A model generated the notes under the pieces. The model was not told the DNA's origin, made no database searches, and saw only the letters and a list, made by a program, of their open reading frames with translations. From the NCBI GenBank assembly GCA_023678885.1, contig CM042975.1:29925405-29989404 (forward strand): a stretch of DNA of 64,000 bases. Reading direction: 5' to 3'. The position numbers and the translations under genes were made by a program. Below, one piece after another: positions 1 through 13,032 of this stretch. Within the stretch, counting starts at the first letter, position 1, and every line of letters begins with the position of its first letter. This stretch comes from Pogostemon cablin (lineage: Eukaryota > Streptophyta > Magnoliopsida > Lamiales > Lamiaceae).

Positions 1-303
1 CTGTCTTATTTGAGCTTATATCAGACAGCTTATTTTGAATATGATCACTGTGTACTTACTTGTGTATTAAATAGACAATTAAATACTTATGCTTTCATAT
101 TAATTAAATACTACTTGTTATCTTGATTAGATCCACTCTTTCTCCCTGGATCTCCCCTCCTCCACAAAATTGCAATTTTGGATTTGTGAGAATCAAATTC
201 CAGAATTAGTCTCTATCATTTAATTTTCTATGGCTCGATTTTAGTCCTTTTTACATTGAGATTTCAAAATTTATCAGAAAAATTGGAGATCGTGTATAAA
301 TTT
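1..303. other. Intergenic, no gene seen
   Basis: AT-rich sequence without a supported ORF. Its last nine bases (295-303, TATAAATTT) are the left target-site duplication of the MITE that follows. Confidence 0.6.
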
Positions 304-639
304 GAGTAAATATCAAAATTGGTCCTGTAAGTATGACGTTTTCCAACTTCAGTCCTTTTTTTATTGTAATTCTCAATGTTGGTCCTTTTTGGTCCACTTT
401 TAGTCCTTTTTGTCCAAATTTAGTCATTTATGTTAAAATAAAATCCAAAAATGATCCGAAAGTGTATACATTTATGACCAAAAGTGGACAAAAAAATGAC
501 CAAATTTTGAAAAAAGGACCAAAACTGGACCAAAAGGACTAAAAGTGGACAAAAAAAGACCAAAATTGAGAATTGCAAAAGAAAAAAGGACTAAAGTTGG
601 AAAACGACATACTTACATGACTAATTTTGATATTTACCC
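304..639. mobile_element. Fold-back MITE, Mutator-like, copy a
   Basis: This 336 bp element is nearly a perfect palindrome: the left arm starts GAGTAAATATC and the right arm ends GATATTTACCC. The arms are built of short GGTCC/GGACC-type motifs separated by A or T runs. It is flanked by an exact 9-bp duplication, TATAAATTT (295-303 and 640-648). A 9-bp duplication is the usual signature of Mutator-like elements. No coding capacity; open frames here are by-products of the low-complexity arms. Related copies lie at 678-1009, 62766-63118 and 63620-63750. Confidence 0.85.
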
Positions 640-677
640 TATAAATTTTACTAAATTTTGAAATCTCTATTTAAAAA

Positions 678-1009
678 GGGTAAATATCACAATTGGTCCG
701 GTAAGTATGACCGATTCCAACTTCAGTCCTTTATCATTTGCAATTCTCAATTTTGGTCATTTTTTTTGTCAAATTTTAGTCATTTTAGTCCAAATTTAGT
801 CATTTTCTCAAATTTAGTCCTTTTTTTGTCCAAAATTAGTTCTTTATGTTCAAAAATGTCCAAAATAGGTCCTAAATGTTTAAATTTTGGACCAAAAGTG
901 ATTAAAAAGGACCAAAATTGAACAAAGGACCGAAGTTGAGAATTACATAAAAGAAAAAGACTAAAATTGGAATCGGTCATACTTAAAGGACTAATTTTAA
1001 TATTTACCC
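678..1009. mobile_element. Fold-back MITE, Mutator-like, copy b
   Basis: Same family as 304-639, starting GGGTAAATATC and ending with its complement. The flanks ATTTAAAAA (669-677) and ATTTAAGAG (1010-1018) match at 7 of 9 positions, as expected for a decayed 9-bp target duplication. It sits only 38 bp from copy a in the same layout, so the pair could arise from two insertions or a local duplication. Confidence 0.75.
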
Positions 1010-1018
1010 ATTTAAGAG

Positions 1019-1264
1019 AGTGCTTGGTATAGTGAGTAATGGAAATGAAAGGATATGTAATTTCATTTGTCATGCTTTGACGTGAAGCATCTTCCACGAT
1101 AATTCTTGCTTCTTGAATATTAAGTTTTTCCTTCAGTTTTCACCATTAATGCATCTGTATTTTTTCATGAAAAAAAAATAATAAGTGGGATATTGAAATA
1201 CATTTTGAGTCAAATATTAATAAAAAATTAAGGGATTTTATTTTTAATCCCGTAAATTATTCTT
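1019..1264. other. Intergenic, no gene seen
   Basis: AT-rich spacer between the second MITE and the 1.78 kb repeat. Nothing recognisable. Confidence 0.5.
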
Positions 1265-3041
1265 ATTGGTTGATCCTTGATTTGACTTAATTCTGCGGGC
1301 TTGAGCTTATTTGACTGGATCTATCCCAATTATCAATTATTCACTAATTTATTTTAAGAATTTATTTATTTAAATCCCTTAATAAATATAATTAATTGAT
1401 AATTATTGCATTAATTTGCCACATATTTTCCTTTAATAGGCAATAAAATTCAAGTGCCTACAATAGTAAATCAAGGATAAAAATTTGTTACTATTTAGAG
1501 CATAAACATCACCAAAGTGAAGCAAGAACTTCATTTCATGCTATTGTAGGTGAGGTGGACATGCAATTAGATTTGGAACCATCAATTTCATGAAATGAGA
1601 AGTCAGAGTCGAATCGGTATTGTGGTTTTAATTGAGAACTGTCGGTTTCTAACTTTTTATATTTATATTAAAGCTTAAAAAAATTACTAGTTCGGATTGG
1701 AATAGCCGATTCTTATGCAATTTCATTTGGCTGTTAATCCTTAACGATCAAATTAATTATGATAATAGATTTTGAATAAAGAGAGAGAGAGAAAAAAAAT
1801 CACCAATTTTGATCAAACCGCAGATTCAATATGTCAGTTTATATTCCTTTATAATGCAAACCATAATAGAGTTTGAATTTATCGGTTTTGGTTCGAACCA
1901 ACAGTTATTATGGTTTTTCATCCTATCTAATTGGAAGCAACAAATTCCCTCCACATGTGAAGGAAAATTATAAAGAAAAAGTAAAGAGGAGATTAGTTGT
2001 TTCAAGTTTTTTTTTTTTTTTACCCTTTTAGGATTGCAATTTTTTTTAATGGACAAGATAGAAAAGATAAAATCATTTTTGGAACGAACAGAATACTATT
2101 ACATTATTTGTTGAACCAAAATCATATCTTCATATATTAAATTGCATTAGTACTATAGATATGAAATTTAAAGAAAAATTACTTTTTTAGCTTATTTTAA
2201 TGATTTTTAGGATAATGTAGTAGTCTTTACGAATAATAAAAGAATCTCTTTAAAATTCCTCTCAAGTTTTCGATAAGTGAGTCTTATTATTTTCGTTGAT
2301 ATTTCAAATTGTTTATATTATAGTTTAATTGGACGATTTTCATTTTTCATCAATTAGAGGTACAACGTTTAATTAAAAATGTTTTAAATTCTTATACAGC
2401 TTCACACATTTTTTGTCATCTTTTATAAGAACTACACATTTGTTATGATAAATAAAAAAAACAATAATAATACATGGTAAAATTTTTTTTACTAGGAGTA
2501 ATTAGGAACGCCCGACTTTTTTACCAAGCAGATGACTTACTAATAGATTCATAGGCTTTTTTCTTTTCTTTTCTTTCCATAAAATAAAATTGATGATTTA
2601 AATTGAGATCTTCAAATTTAAAACCTTAAAATCGTAAAATTACACAATTAAATTATAAATCAAGTAAAGCATGTAAAGAAATTAAATTTTGATTTTTGGA
2701 TACATATGTATTCCAATACAAATCTTATTTACATGATAATTAATTCACATGTAATTCACCTTAAATGTGATCTGAAGCACACATTTAAATAGGTATAACA
2801 ATAAGGGCTCTTCTAATTTAATTTTTGGTCCAAGAAATTTATACTATCATGTATAAATACATACATGTTAAATAAAAACGTTAATTAAACAATCATAGAT
2901 CTTTCAATTCTAGAAAACCTTTGCAATGGATATTCATGTTTCACTCCTACTTCCTAGGGCGGGTGTTTTCCGGGGTGGCGATGGCGGTGGCAGCCTTGGC
3001 GACATCTAGGGCGATCGCCTCCGGCTTCTTCTTCGAGTACA
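1265..3041. repeat. 1.78 kb direct repeat, copy 1
   Basis: Nearly identical to 8348-10121, with scattered single-base and small indel differences. Homology starts at ATTGGTTGATCC and ends within the C-terminal part of the degenerate ORF at 2947-3294. The first 198 bp (1265-1462) match, in reverse, the start of the LTR-like sequence seen at 59595 and in reverse at 8545. The repeat therefore contains an LTR edge plus about 1.58 kb of its flank. Duplication after the insertion explains this best. Inside are a GA-rich tract near 1780 and a poly-T near 2010; no convincing gene. Confidence 0.85.
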
Positions 3042-3294
3042 AATTAAAATAGCCAATCACGGCAATGAAGGCCACTCCACCCATAGCCAACTTTGCAGGG
3101 CAAACGGGTAGGCTTCGTCGTTAGTGAAGAACATCGGTACTATGTTGAGTGGCTGAAGGAGGCCGCGGAGATCCTTGAAATCCCCCTTCAGGCCCCTGTA
3201 AGGGGGTACCAGCCGCCGTAATGGGCCTCCCCTGCCCTGCCGGTGGTGGTGGTGCTTGGGATCCTTTTGGATTTACGTTTCCTGGTGCGACCAT
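2947..3294 (-). pseudogene. Degenerate small membrane-protein gene (unrecognised)
   Basis: On the minus strand an ATG at 3294 opens a proline-rich N-terminus, and a TAG at 2949-2947 closes a C-terminal reading frame. That frame has a short hydrophobic stretch (GGVAFIAVIGYF), then lysines (SKKKPE) and an alanine-rich tail ending RPRK. The two ends are in different frames and internal stops occur in all of them, so the gene is broken. GC content is clearly higher than in the surroundings, as for a former coding exon. I do not recognise the family. About 90 bp of its 3' end are present again at 10027-10121, where a Copia sequence abruptly replaces it. Confidence 0.5.
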
Positions 3295-4900
<1,606 letters not shown>

Positions 4901-4902
4901 TA

Positions 4903-4940
<38 letters not shown>
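4903..4940. repeat. (AT)n microsatellite
   Basis: Uninterrupted AT dinucleotide run of about 19 units. It supplies the artificial Y/I repeat in the ORF across it. Confidence 0.9.
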
Positions 4941-4944
<4 letters not shown>

Positions 4945-5090
4945 CCCAGGCAGTGTCTAATCAATGCACTCACCTAAATAATTATTATTACACAGTCAAC
5001 CTCGGCATCGATCTGCCTAATTATTGTCTTCGGACTAATCCGGGAAAGGCTAGAATCGTTTCAAGTCTCAATTTTGTGCTCGGTATAGAC

Positions 5091-6161
5091 CAGGGGCGGA
5101 TCCAGAAAATTAATTTTGAGAGTATGGTATATAATTTTAAAAATATTATTTAATATGCAAAATTATATAATAAATAAATTAAAATTTAAAAATAATAATT
5201 ATGGTTAACACTCTTGAATTTTATTTTTTAATTTATAAAAAATAATTTAAGACATTATTATCAAAATCTTTTTAAAAAATAGTAGTGAATTGAGTGTAAA
5301 TTTGTGTTGTAATGAATGAATGAATAATTTAAGGGAACAAACAAGTGAGAAAAATATGAATGATTTTGTAAAACATGAATATTAATGTATTGTGTGTATT
5401 ATGTAAGTGAAGCAATAAAACAAGGTTTAAAATAATAAAAATAATAAAGGAAAAAAGTGTAGTATAATATTAGGATAAACATAAAAGAAAATAATTAAAA
5501 GAAAATAAGAAAAACAAAAAGAAATAATATAAATATACTTTTTTATAAAAGAAAAACATAATTAATGGTAGGTAGGGTGAATCGAACCCACGTCCTTCTA
5601 GTGAGAAGGAAAACTGCAAACCACTAATCTAAGGCTACTTTTTGATAATAATTTTGTATATAGATAGTATTTACTTTTCGGCAAAGACTAGTATACAATC
5701 CTTCCCTTCACCTTTAGTGTGTGTTTTCCTCTTTTTTTTTAAATTGTTGCTGTACATTACTGTTTTTTAATTTTAGGGATATAATTGTAATTTTACTCTT
5801 GTGGTTTAGGGTATAATTATCCCCTAGGGTTTAGGGTTTAGGGTATAATTGTAATTTTACTCTTGTGGTTTAGGGTATAATTATCCCCTAGGGTTTAGGG
5901 TTTAGGATATAATTGTAATTTTACCCTTGTAATTTAGGGTATAATTATCCCTTAGGGTTTAGGGTATAATATTCATTTAAATAAAAAAAATTAAAAATAA
6001 AATAAAAAACAATATTAATGAAAGAGCAGAAATTAATTAAGAAGGGTGGGGACAAATGTTGTACCAATTCAATTAGTATAACCGATTGCACCCTAGTCCC
6101 TCTCTTACATTTCATTTTGGAGTACAGTTGCACCCCTTGTACCACGCTGGATCCGCCCTTG
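5091..6161. mobile_element. Non-autonomous hAT element, Tip100-like ends
   Basis: The 1071 bp element begins CAGGGGCGGATCC and ends GGATCCGCCCTTG, terminal inverted repeats of the Tip100 hAT type. It is flanked by an exact 8-bp duplication, GTATAGAC (5083-5090 and 6162-6169), as expected for hAT. It has no transposase frame. Inside are a tRNA-like stretch (5571-5640, complement) and a tandem block rich in TTTAGGG (5800-5965). A related, poorly bounded copy starts near 33180. Confidence 0.88.
5800..5965. repeat. Tandem repeat with telomere-like TTTAGGG
   Basis: About two and a half copies of a unit of roughly 70 bp, each containing one or two GGGTTTAGGG motifs plus TATAATTGTAATTTTAC. This is an internal repeat of the hAT element, not a telomere. 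Confidence 0.8.
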
Positions 6162-6169
6162 GTATAGAC

Positions 6170-7320
6170 TGACCCCATATAATCTTGTTCTTGCTACTCT
6201 CTTCATCTCAGTGTTCGTTCGTTTTTTATTCTTAATCTTGGCAGATCATCAATCTTTGTCCTACCTGAACTCTAAATCTCTCTCTTTACTATAATTGATT
6301 TTCTAATTAATTGTGTCGAACCAATTGCCTGAAGTTTGTACATGGAGTATATTAATTTTGCAGTGATGCTGCTGTGACTCATCAGTGTTCCGTATTCTGG
6401 AATTTTCGAGATTTGGGAGCAACTAGGCAACATATATGCATCACCATCTCACATTGTCATAAATTATTTTGTGCAGAAATTTATTATAAATAAAAATATA
6501 CTATATTAATAAATAAAAATGTATAGCTAATTTTATGGTACTTGGGTTAATCGCATATAAAATAATGAACTTTTCTCGTATTTCAAATTAATACTGATTT
6601 TTGTGAAATAGCAAAAAAGGACCCGACTTTTTAGATTTGTGCATTTCGCACCTCAGCTACCCGTTGGGTACGGTTTGTAACAATGCTTAAAGTTTGAGGT
6701 CTTTTTTGCAATTTTTTAAAAATGAGGATTAATTTGCAATTTAGGTGAGGGGTATAAAACGATAATTTTTATTTTTAACAAATCAATATAAATATTTGGG
6801 TTTTTTTTAAATGAGTTATTATTATTAAATTTTTTTTCATCATTGAAATCACTTTGTTGTATATAATTTTGCTCCTGTATTCACTTGTTTATTCCACCTT
6901 TAATCAGTTCTCATTTCTTTGCTTCTTTAATTTTCCTAGCTGTATATTTATTTATTTTTTTTAAAAACTTGTAACGATTCACAACAACTCAAAATGTGGT
7001 GTACGAATTTACGTAATAATACTAAAGATCGAGATTAAATTTAAATTGACCTTAAAGGTTGTGAAATATAGGACTAAAGTTAAATTCATGTGCAGCCAAC
7101 ATCTCGCAATTTTTCATTATCGGACATTGATTTTTCACTCTACTCGTTTAACATGCCTAATTTTGAATGATGTTGATCTTGTTACATACCTATTTGTGTT
7201 TTGTATAATAATTTTATAATACTAATAATCAAGTAATACTCTACTAATTATAATAATATTGAAAATTCAAGTTGTAACAACAAATTTTGTATTTATAATA
7301 AAATAAATACAAATTGATTT
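6170..7320. other. Intergenic, no gene seen
   Basis: AT-rich sequence after the hAT element. I see no ORF, RNA gene or bounded repeat. Confidence 0.5.
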
Positions 7321-8545
7321 CAAAGATAATTTTCAGATGGATTTAATTTGAAGAAGATGTAAACGGGATACAAATCTCCAATCAATCCTCTGATTTTTCT
7401 CTCGAACCAATTTGGCTTAACTTTGACTGGAGTGTGTGTTGACTGTATATTGACTGCGCTGACTGTGTTGAAAAGGTGTGTTGAGCTAGATCTTCAAATG
7501 AAGCTTGTCCGAGCTTGGATGTAAAGTCTTGTGATGTTGATCCGGAGGCGTTGAGCCTTTATTCGGATTGAACGTTGACTGGAGAGAATGGCCGATCGGA
7601 GGGGCTTGACACCTTGATCTCTGATCGGAGGCGGTTGGCTGGAAGAATGCCGGATCGGAGGAGCTTGACACCTTGATCTCTGATCGGAGGCTGTTGGCTG
7701 GAAGAACGCCGGATCGGAGGGGCTTGACACCTTGATCTCTGATTGGAGGTTGTTGGCTGGAATAACGCCGGATCGGAGGGGCTTGACACATTGATCTCTG
7801 ATCGGAGATTGTTGACTGGAAGAATATCGGATCGGAAGGGCTTGATACCTTGATCTCTATTCGCAGACGGTTGGCTGGAAGAACACTGGATCGGAGGGGC
7901 TTGACACCTTGATCTCTGATTGGAGGAGGTTGGTTGGAAGAATGCCGGATCGGAGGGGCATGTCACCTTTATCTCTGATCCGAGGCGGTTGGCTGGAAGA
8001 ACGCCAGATCGGAGTGGCTTGATACCTTTATCTCTGATCGGAGGCAGTTGGCTGGAAGAACGCCAGATCGGATGGCCTTTGAACCTTGATCTCGGATCGC
8101 AGGTCGTTCTTGGCTTGAAGATGCCTGAAGATGCATAAAGATCTCAACGGAGTACTGCTCGTATTCTTGATCTCTTTAGAAACGTTTGCGTCTTCAAATA
8201 TTTTAGTGTGTTTGGAATGAATGGAGGAGAGCTTCTTATATAGGTGAAGGGTGAGAAAGCCCCATAAATAACTCGCAATTTGATTGGTCCAGGGCTGATT
8301 TGACCTGATTCTGCGGGCTTGGGCCTTTCCATGTATAACGCAGTTTGATTGGTTGATCCTTGATTTGACTTAATTCTGCGGGCTTGAGCTTATTTGACTG
8401 GATCTATCCCAATTATCAATTATTCACTAATTTATTTTAGGAATTTATTTATTTAAATCCCTTAATAAGTATAATTAATTGATAATTATTGCATTAATTT
8501 GCCACATATTTTCCTTTAATAGACAATAAAATTCAAGTGCCTACA
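7320..8545 (-). mobile_element. LTR-like sequence, minus orientation, truncated
   Basis: Read on the minus strand this starts TGTAGGCACTTGAATTTT at 8545. It has a TATA-type box near 8245 (CTATATAAGAAG), then a 60-bp minisatellite, then a segment containing GGCTCAACGCCTCCGGATC. The same order of landmarks occurs on the plus strand at 59595-60400. TATA box followed by an untranslated repeat block fits an LTR, and no coding sequence is attached. The 3' limit is uncertain. Confidence 0.5.
7575..8110. repeat. 60-bp minisatellite, about 9 copies
   Basis: Units of 59-60 bp contain GATCTCTGATCGGAGG and GGCTGGAAGAACGCCGGA, repeated about nine times with point differences. Because the unit is divisible by three and lacks stops on the minus strand, three overlapping minus frames stay open (7486-7791, 7494-7730, 7559-7966). 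These are repeat artefacts, not genes. About four inverted copies lie at 59955-60180. Confidence 0.9.
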
Positions 8546-10121
8546 CAAGTAAATCAAGGATAAAAATTTGTTACTATTTAAGGATAAACATCACCAAAGT
8601 GAAGCAAGAACTTCATTTCATGCTATTGTAGGTGAGGTGGACATGCAATTAGATTTGGAACCATCAATTTCATGAAATGAGAAGTCAGAGTCGAATCGGT
8701 ATTGTGGTTTTAATTGGGAACTGTCGATTTCCAACTTTTTATATTTATATTAAAGCTTAAAAAAATTACTAGTTCGGATTGGAATAGCCGATTCTTATGC
8801 AATTTCATTTGGCTGTTAATCCTTAACGATCAAATTAATTTTGATAATAGATTTTGAATAAAGAGAGAGAGAGAGAGAAAAAATCACCAATTTTGATCAA
8901 ACCGCAAATTCAATATATCAGTTCATATTCCTTTATAATGCAAACCATAATAGAGTTTGAATTTATCGGTTTTGGTTCGAACCAACAGTTATTATGGTTT
9001 TTCATCCTATCTAATTGGAAGCAACAAATTCCCTCCACATGTGAAGGAAAATTATAAAGAAAATGTAAAGAGGAGATTAGTTGTTTCAAGTTTTTTTTTT
9101 TTTACCCTTTTAGGATTGCAAATTTTTTTAATGGACAAAATAGAAAAGATAAAATCATTTTTGGAACGAACAGAATACTATTACATTATTTGTTGAACCA
9201 AAATCATATCTTCATATATTAAATTGCATTAGTACTATAGATATGAAATTTAAAGAAAAATTACTTTTTTAGCTTATTTGAATGATTTTTAGGATAATGT
9301 AGTAGTCTTTACGAATAATAAAAGAGTCTCTTTAAAATTCCTCTTAAGTTTTCGATAAGTGAGTCTTATTATTTTCGTTGATATTTCAAATTGTTTATAT
9401 TATAGTTTAATTGGACGATTTTCATTTTTCATCAATTAGAGGTACAACGTTTAATTAAAAATGTTTTAAATTCTTATACAGCTTCACACATTTTTTGCCA
9501 TCTTTTATAAGAACTACACATTTGTTATGATAAATAAAAAAAACAATAATAATATATTGTAAATTTTTTTTTACTAGGAGTAATTAGGAACGCCCGACTT
9601 TTTTACCAAGCAGATGACTTACTAATAGATTCATAGGCTTTTTTCTTTTCTTTTCTTTCCATAAAATAAAATTGATGATTTAAATTGAGATCTTCAAATT
9701 TAAAACCTTAAAATCGTAAAATTACACAATTAAATTATAAATCAAGTAAAGCATGTAAAGAAATTAAATTTTGATTTTTGGATACATATGTATTCCAATA
9801 CAAATCTTATTTACATGATAATTAATTCACATGTAATTCACCTTAAATGTGATCTGAAGCACACATTTAAATAAGTATAACAATAAGGGCTCTTCTAATT
9901 TAATTTTTGGTCCAAGAAATTTATACTATCATGTATAAATACATACATGTTAAATAAAAACATTAATTAAACAATCATAGATCTTTCAATTCTAGAAAAC
10001 CTTTGCAATGGATATTCATGTTTCACTCCTACTTCCTAGGGCGGGTGTTTTCCGGGGTGGCGATGGCGGTGGCAACCTTGGCGACATCTAGGGCGATCGC
10101 CTCCGGCTTCTTCTTCGGGTA
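8348..10121. repeat. 1.78 kb direct repeat, copy 2
   Basis: Second copy of 1265-3041, in the same orientation. On its left the LTR-like sequence continues (down to about 7320), which copy 1 has lost. On its right it stops at about 10121, within the C-terminal coding remnant, and a Copia pol sequence begins immediately. The junction looks like a recombination or illegitimate joining point, because no 5' LTR or target duplication is visible. Confidence 0.85.
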
Positions 10122-10129
10122 CAACCAAT

Positions 10130-12584
10130 TTGGTTAATCTCCTGCACAACCAATTTGGTTGTGCAGTTTATATTCCTATATCACCACCAAAGCGTACCTC
10201 AATGGACCCTCAAAGAAAACTAGGTATATATGTTGGTTATAATAATCCTTCTATTCTTAAATACCTAGAGCTCATGACAGGTGATCAATTTATTGCTAGA
10301 TACGCTGATTGCACATTTGATGAAGATTATTTCCTGGCATTAGGGGGAGATAAAAGTAAAAATTCAATAAAATGCCAAGAAATCTCATGGAATGAGAACA
10401 ATCTTCAACATTTAGATACACACACTAGTCAAACTGAACTAGAAGTTCAGAGGATTATTAATTTGCAAGATTTAGCAAATAAATTGCCAGATGCATTTAT
10501 TGATCATAAAGGAGTGACAAAATCACATATACCTGCTGTTAATGCACCACCAAGTGTGGATGTCCCCAAAGGATTAGAAAATTCAATAGATGTTTCTCAA
10601 CGCCAGAAGCGTGGGAGACCAATTGGTGCAAAAGATAAGAATCCACGGAAATCAAAAATTAATAATGAAACACGATCACTCTTGAAATCTCAAATAGAAA
10701 AATCTCCTGTAGAGAATTGTCCTGAAGACAAAAACCCCAGACAAACTGCACGTGCATCAAATACTCATACCACTGGGAATGCGGAAAAATCGGATATTGA
10801 GTTTTTGGGAAATAATGAAAATGTTGAAGTTACCATGAATTTTACTAACACTGGAGAAACATATAACAGAAATATCATAGTTGTCGACAACATATTTGCT
10901 TCTACAATTGCACTTACCATCTCGAATAATAATCTAGATCCAGAACCAAAATCAATAGTAGAGTGCCGGAAGCGCTCTGATTGGGTAAGATGGAAAGATG
11001 CAATTGAGGCAGAGCTTGACTCGCTAAACAAAAGAAAAGTATTTGGTTCAATGATTCGTACACCAAAACATATTATCCCTGTAGGATATAAATGGGTGTT
11101 TGTACGAAAGAGAAATGAAAATAACGAAGTGGTGAGATACAAAGCGAGATTAGTAGCTCAAGGGTTTACGCAGAGACCCGGTATAGATTTTGATGAAACA
11201 TATTCTCCCGTTATGGATGGCATAACTTTCCGCTATTTGATATCTCTGGCTATCAATATGAAACTAGATATGAAGTTAATGGACGTCGTGACTGCGTATT
11301 TGTACGGGTCATTAGACAATGACATTTATATGAAAATCCCTGAAGGATTAAAAATACACTATATAGGTGAAAACGAAAATCGTAATATGTATTGTGTTAA
11401 ATTACAAAAGTCATTGTATGGTCTAAAACAATCTGGTAGAATGTGGTACAATCGATTAAGTGAATTCCTTTTAAAAAAGGGATAAAAAAATAACGATGTA
11501 TGCCCATGCATATTCATTAAAAGGTTAGTAAATGATTTTTGTATTATTTCAGTTTATGTTGATGATATAAACATAATAGGAACAAGTAATGAACTTGAAG
11601 AAGCTCGTTCATACTTAAGGATGGAATTTGAAATGAAAGATTTGGGTCAAACTAGATATTGTCTCGGCCTGCAGATCGAGCACCTCCCTGAAGGAATCTT
11701 TATACATCAGTCTACCTACTTAAAGAAAGTTTTAGAGAGTTTTTGTATGGATAAATCTCATCCACTTAGTACACCAATGATAGTTCAATCTCTTGACATC
11801 GATAAGGAACCTTTTAGACCTAGAGAAGAAAATGAGGATATTTTAGGACCAGAAGTCCCTTATATGAGTGCCATTGGAGCACTTCTTTATCTTGCAAACT
11901 GTACGAGACCTGATATTGCATTTGCAGTTAATTTACTGGCAAGATTTAGTGCATCTCCTACGAGGAGACATTGGAATGGAGTTAAACATATCCTTAGGTA
12001 TTTACAAGGTACTAAATATCTTGGATTGTTTTATGAAAAGAATAAAAACATGTCATTGGTGGGTTACTCGGATGCTGGTTATATGTCTGATCCCCATAAT
12101 GCCAGGTCTCAGACTGGTTACGTTTTTCTCTGTGGTGGCACTGCTATCTCATGGAGATCTGTAAAACAGACTATGGTTACTACTTCTTCAAATCACTCAG
12201 AAATTATTGCTCTTTATGAAACTTCACGAGAATGTGTATGGTTAAGATCATTGATGAATCATATCTAGCTCATGTGGGATAGAAAATGATACCTTCCCTA
12301 CGGTCTTATATAAAGATAATGCAGCTTGCATTACACAAATGAGTAGTGGATATGTAAAAGGTAACTTAACAAAGCATATATCACCAAAATTTTTATATCC
12401 ACATGAACTCCAACAGAATGGTGTAATTACCATACAAAAGGTTCGATCCAGTGAAAAACTAGCAGATTTATTTACAAAATCGCTCCCCACATCTACTTTT
12501 GAAAGACTTGTCCATAATATTGGAATGCGAAGACTTGGGAGGCTATTGTCTTCAGGGGGAGCGTCAATTTTTAAACAATCCTGA
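10130..12584 (+). pseudogene. Copia pol remnant (integrase end, RT, RNase H)
   Basis: Three open segments (10130-11485, 11621-12268, 12339-12584) make up the 3' half of a Ty1/Copia polyprotein. The first starts without an ATG in the integrase C-terminal part (SPPKRTSMDPQRKLGIYVGY). It runs through the conserved RT block ARLVAQGFTQRPGIDFDETY to SLYGLKQSGRMWYNRL. An in-frame TAA at 11483-11485 interrupts the frame just before the catalytic YVDD motif (about 11555), and the next open segment is in the same frame. RNase H follows (VGYSDAGY, TSSNHSEIIALYE) and ends at a stop at 12266. The last segment is frameshifted. The breaks show the copy is dead. Confidence 0.92.
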
Positions 12585-12809
12585 AGATTGGGTCCTGATG
12601 ACCATTATTTGTACTCTTTTTTCCTTTTGCTAAGTTTTTCCCATTGGGTTTTCTTAGTCTAAGGTTTTTAATGAGACAACTTATATAACACATCAAAATT
12701 ATAAGGCATGTACTATTTTCCTCGATTGGTTTTTCCCACAGGGTTTTCTAGCGAGGTTTTTAACGAGGCATACATATGACGTTATTACGTCGTAATGTCC
12801 AAGGGGGAG

Positions 12810-13032
12810 TGTTGTGAAATATTTAATATGGTCATTACTCCTTATAACATTAGAATATGAAGAGAGATCATTTACTATTGTACCCTTTATCTTCTCTATT
12901 TAAAGAGTAGAGTCATTAGGGTGTACATTGATTAAGATTTACGCCGTTAATAAGAACTTATATTTCTCTCTTATTTCCTGTGTTCTTCTTTTCTTTAATA
13001 TTTATTTTACTGTTCTCATTAATTGATTTACA
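12810..13032 (+). mobile_element. Copia 3' LTR (putative)
   Basis: Begins TGTTGTGAAATATTT directly after the purine tract and ends TTTACA, giving TG...CA ends and about 223 bp. CTATTTAAAG near 12896 could be its TATA box. No matching 5' LTR is in the window, so the right edge rests on the CA ending alone. Confidence 0.65.

Larger units (their letters stand above)
10122..13032 (+). mobile_element. Copia retrotransposon, 5'-truncated
   Basis: Contains the end of integrase, reverse transcriptase and RNase H (10130-12584), then a spacer, the purine tract AAGGGGGAG (12801-12809) and a putative 3' LTR (12810-13032). The 5' LTR, gag, protease and most of integrase are missing, replaced by the 1.78 kb repeat. 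The element cannot be autonomous. Confidence 0.88.

Noticed and set aside
5571..5640. Possible tRNA gene (complement)
   Set aside because: There is a GGTTCGATTC B-box-like motif, but the acceptor stem does not pair convincingly and no clear anticodon arm is visible. It lies within a transposon. Kept only as an observation.
5800..5965. Telomere
   Set aside because: Only a few TTTAGGG motifs embedded in a 70-bp repeat of a hAT element, not a continuous array.
7486..7966. Three overlapping minus-strand ORFs rich in Arg, Ser, Gln and Pro
   Set aside because: They follow the 60-bp minisatellite exactly; a stop-free unit divisible by three keeps all frames open. No domain and no start context.
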